A stretch of DNA of 14,177 nucleotides from Gp6-AA40 sp050742535 (lineage in GTDB: Bacteria; Acidobacteriota; Vicinamibacteria; Vicinamibacterales; UBA2999). Made by a program: the position numbers and the translations under genes. The DNA lies in contig JBOGIQ010000137.1 in NCBI GenBank assembly GCA_050742535.1, positions 1 to 14,177 on the forward strand. Reading direction: 5' to 3'. The notes under the pieces are model-generated. The model was not told where the DNA came from. It did no database searches and worked only from the letters and a program-made list of their open reading frames with translations. Positions 12,741 to 14,177 of the stretch are shown here, piece after piece. Positions within the stretch are counted from its first letter, which is position 1; every line of letters begins with the position of its first letter.

Positions 12741-13330
12741 GGCCATTCGTCGATCTTGATTCGTCCGACGACGCGGGACCCGCCCGCGCCGTCGGATCCG
12801 AACACGAGCGCTTCGCCCTGCAGGACGTCTTTGACCTCGGGAAACGCGGCCAGTACGTTCGGCACGTGAGTCACGAGGAGCGTGTTCGTGCCGCGCGGCA
12901 GTTCCCTCACTTTCTTCTGTAACCATTCGGTCTGCGCTGGTTGCACACGTTGCATGCTCTGCGGGCCTTCGCCAAGCTCGGGGATGGCACGCGGGTTCGG
13001 GAATCGCGCCAGGCGCGCCGTTTCGCGGGTTCGATAGGCCGGGCCGGTGAGCACCTCGCCGATGGGAATCTTCAAACGCCGCAGGGCGTCCCCCATTGCC
13101 GCTGCAGTCGTCCTGCCCGTCTCGTCGAGCTGACGCTCGGGCGGCACGTTGTCGGGATTCGGCTTTGCCGGGATGTTGCCAGGCGAGCTGGCGTGGCGCA
13201 TCACGATCACGTTGCCGCCACCCCGCAGCGCCTTGACGAGCGCCGGCCCGGCGAGCGTTTGCGCGTGGGCAGCCGTGACGACAAGGGCGGATGCCGCTGC
13301 GACAACGGTCACTATGGAGAGTCTCATCAT
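12716..13330 (-). CDS. Exported histidine phosphatase family protein
   Basis: This 204-residue protein has a signal peptide (MMRLSIVTVVAAASALVVTAAHA). The phosphatase core has VIVMRHASS (Arg45-His46, the phospho-accepting RH motif in RHA form), ERQLDETGR, LTGPAYRTRETA (Arg100/Arg102, phosphate pocket), and LLVTHVPN with the second catalytic His155. This is the SixA/phosphoglycerate-mutase-like superfamily; exported members act as general or phytase-like phosphatases. The substrate is unknown. AGGTGGG precedes a double ATG (13330, 13327), the second being better spaced. The last residues (about QAER and the TAG at 12716) are read from the opposite strand of an oxidoreductase remnant, so the native C-terminus after EWPELL may have been lost. 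Confidence 0.85.
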   Translation of the reverse strand: MMRLSIVTVVAAASALVVTAAHAQTLAGPALVKALRGGGNVIVMRHASSPGNIPAKPNPDNVPPERQLDETGRTTAAAMGDALRRLKIPIGEVLTGPAYRTRETARLARFPNPRAIPELGEGPQSMQRVQPAQTEWLQKKVRELPRGTNTLLVTHVPNVLAAFPEVKDVLQGEALVFGSDGAGGSRVVGRIKIDEWPELLQAER

Positions 13331-13345
13331 CCCACCTGCGGATTC

Positions 13346-13388
13346 GCCGGGTCCGCGGCGACGGCACCATCACGCCGCGGAACCCGGC
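13346..13388. repeat. Strong GC-rich hairpin at the 3' end of the DUF3565 gene
   Basis: Bases 13346-13360 pair with 13373-13388 as 15 bp interrupted by one bulged base, around a 12-base loop. The right arm encodes the last residues of the DUF3565 protein (RPGSAA). The left arm lies just upstream of the histidine phosphatase start. There is no T-run. It may attenuate transcription between the two minus-strand genes, or be a second REP-like element. Confidence 0.6.
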
Positions 13389-13597
13389 CTACAAGAGCGG
13401 CATTCGATTTTCACCCCGATAAACCGCGCACGGCCGTCGGGGGTGAGTACCCACTCGCGATTCTGCCACGGCGGGTCGTGGCGCATGTGTTGCGAATGCC
13501 CGCATTCCAGCTCGGCCACCCAATGCCCCTCATCGTCCTGATGAAAACCAACGATAGCGCGCTGCGGAGCGGGCCGCTCATCGCCGTGCTTCGGCAC
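13370..13597 (-). CDS. DUF3565 family protein
   Basis: This 75-residue protein has a core (IVGFHQDDEGHWVAELECGH, then QHMRHDPPWQNREWV, then IECRSC) that matches the DUF3565 pattern closely. Cys and His residues in CGHSQHMRH and CRSC suggest a bound metal ion, probably zinc; that is inferred from spacing. The function is unknown. The start is GTG 13597, with no visible ribosome site; it lies only 4 bases from the second palindromic repeat and overlaps the end of the upstream membrane-protein frame by 20 bases. The native start of the family is usually close to the IVGF strand, so the first 13 residues may be non-native or untranslated. The C-terminus runs into the hairpin at 13346-13388. Confidence 0.8.
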   Translation of the reverse strand: MPKHGDERPAPQRAIVGFHQDDEGHWVAELECGHSQHMRHDPPWQNREWVLTPDGRARFIGVKIECRSCRPGSAA

Positions 13598-14171
13598 GTG
13601 GCGTAGTGTCCGCCTTCAGGCGGACCCATGAAAACAACAAAACATGGGACACGATCACGACCGGCACGACGAACGTCGGAAGGATCGCGAGCGGGAGCGA
13701 CATGAACGGTTCGACGAACGCGGGATCCCTGAGGTACAGGCGGATCGCATTACCAATGACGGCGAGGATGTCGAGCAGGCCGGCAACGTTCCAGACATAG
13801 AACGCCCACCGCTGCCAGGGCGTGCGCACCGGCAGACAGCCCATCAGGACCCAGATCGCCGCCACACCGACGAGGATGTCTCCCCAACCCGCGGGCGTCG
13901 TGAACTCCCGCGGGATCACATCGCGCGCGCCGAGGACGAGGAAGTACGCGCCCGCCGCGATCCGGACCACATTGAACAACACGAGCGGTCCCGGTCCGAT
14001 CTGCCGGACCCCTTCACGAGCGCCGCGCGACAACCGGACGACGAGCAGCACGACAATCGTCAACCCGACCGCAACCGCCGGCGGCGGTATGGGCGACTGC
14101 CGCAGGACGCCTGTCGCACCGACAATGGCCGCGACGACGAGCCAGACAAAGACAACGAGACGGACCATCAA
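13578..14171 (-). CDS. Six-helix membrane protein of unknown function
   Basis: This is a 197-residue integral membrane protein. Hydrophobic segments lie at about residues 3-22, 30-47, 63-83, 93-112, 124-145 and 162-186 (for example LVVFVWLVVAAIVG, VAVGLTIVVLLVVRL, ILPTFVVPVVIVSHVLLFSW). Short charged loops with RD and PREF lie between them. I do not recognise the family. The C-terminal tail WVRLKADTTPRAEARR is encoded by the palindromic repeat at 13602-13627 and what follows, so the original protein probably ended soon after LLFSW. ATG codons at 14171 and 14168 are near the window edge and the frame stays open to the edge, so a start further upstream cannot be excluded. Confidence 0.7.
   Translation of the reverse strand: MMVRLVVFVWLVVAAIVGATGVLRQSPIPPPAVAVGLTIVVLLVVRLSRGAREGVRQIGPGPLVLFNVVRIAAGAYFLVLGARDVIPREFTTPAGWGDILVGVAAIWVLMGCLPVRTPWQRWAFYVWNVAGLLDILAVIGNAIRLYLRDPAFVEPFMSLPLAILPTFVVPVVIVSHVLLFSWVRLKADTTPRAEARR
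13602..13627 (-). repeat. REP-like palindromic repeat, copy 2
   Basis: This is the exact reverse complement of the 26-bp block at 628-653, with core GTCCGCC-TTCA-GGCGGAC on the plus strand. It lies inside the 3' end of the membrane-protein frame, where it encodes VRLKADTT, and 4 bases upstream of the DUF3565 GTG. Confidence 0.8.
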
Positions 14172-14177
14172 GAACCC

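Noticed and set aside
12521..12922. A 133-codon plus-strand frame as a gene
   Set aside because: Most of it is antisense to the HTH antitoxin and the histidine phosphatase. Only the short oxidoreductase-like stretch near 12690-12740 has meaning, as a remnant.

Overview
The window is high-GC DNA from what is most likely an Acidobacteriota genome, perhaps the Vicinamibacteria. This is inferred from a TIGR03435-type protein (a family expanded in Acidobacteria), a DUF6152 protein, exported proteins with Gly/Arg/Pro/Gln-rich linkers, and a short palindromic repeat that runs into reading frames. I see no rRNA, tRNA, CRISPR array, phage gene or complete insertion sequence.

Layout. (a) 1-1312, plus strand: two tandem RraA-like aldolase/decarboxylase genes, the first cut by the window edge, separated by a palindromic repeat. 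(b) 1346-2068, plus: a VapBC-type toxin-antitoxin pair with an inverted-repeat operator candidate. (c) 2087-2834, minus: a broken gene made of a sensor-kinase-like N-terminal half followed by the last part of what looks like a beta-propeller protein. (d) 2959-7003, minus: a four-gene run, read from a metallo-beta-lactamase-fold protein through two paralogous unnamed secreted proteins to an M20D amidohydrolase. All four have signal peptides. (e) 7004-7082: a divergent promoter region. (f) 7083-10871, plus: four genes joined by ATGA stop/start overlaps. They encode a DUF6152 protein, a third member of the unnamed secreted family, and the 2Fe-2S and Tat-exported molybdopterin subunits of an isoquinoline 1-oxidoreductase-like enzyme. 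(g) 10936-11781, minus: a TIGR03435 protein with a palindrome upstream. (h) 11918-12606, minus: a second toxin-antitoxin pair (Xis-like HTH plus PIN). (i) 12640-12740: a decayed C-terminal stub of another molybdopterin oxidoreductase, antisense to the end of a secreted histidine phosphatase gene. (j) 13370-14171, minus: a DUF3565 protein and a six-helix membrane protein whose C-terminus is written by the second copy of the palindromic repeat.

How it may work together. The divergent operons (d) and (f) are the most coherent unit. They encode a periplasmic set: a molybdenum hydroxylase for an (aza)aromatic or aldehyde substrate, an amidohydrolase, an unusual MBL-fold hydrolase, a DUF6152 protein whose predicted mature N-terminus is His-His, and three secreted paralogues of unknown function. 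I infer a two-sided module for oxidising and then hydrolysing an extracytoplasmic substrate. The RraA-like enzymes could act on later products in the cytoplasm, but they are separated from the module and that link is weak. The rest of the window is accessory DNA: toxin-antitoxin pairs, gene remnants and short repeats.
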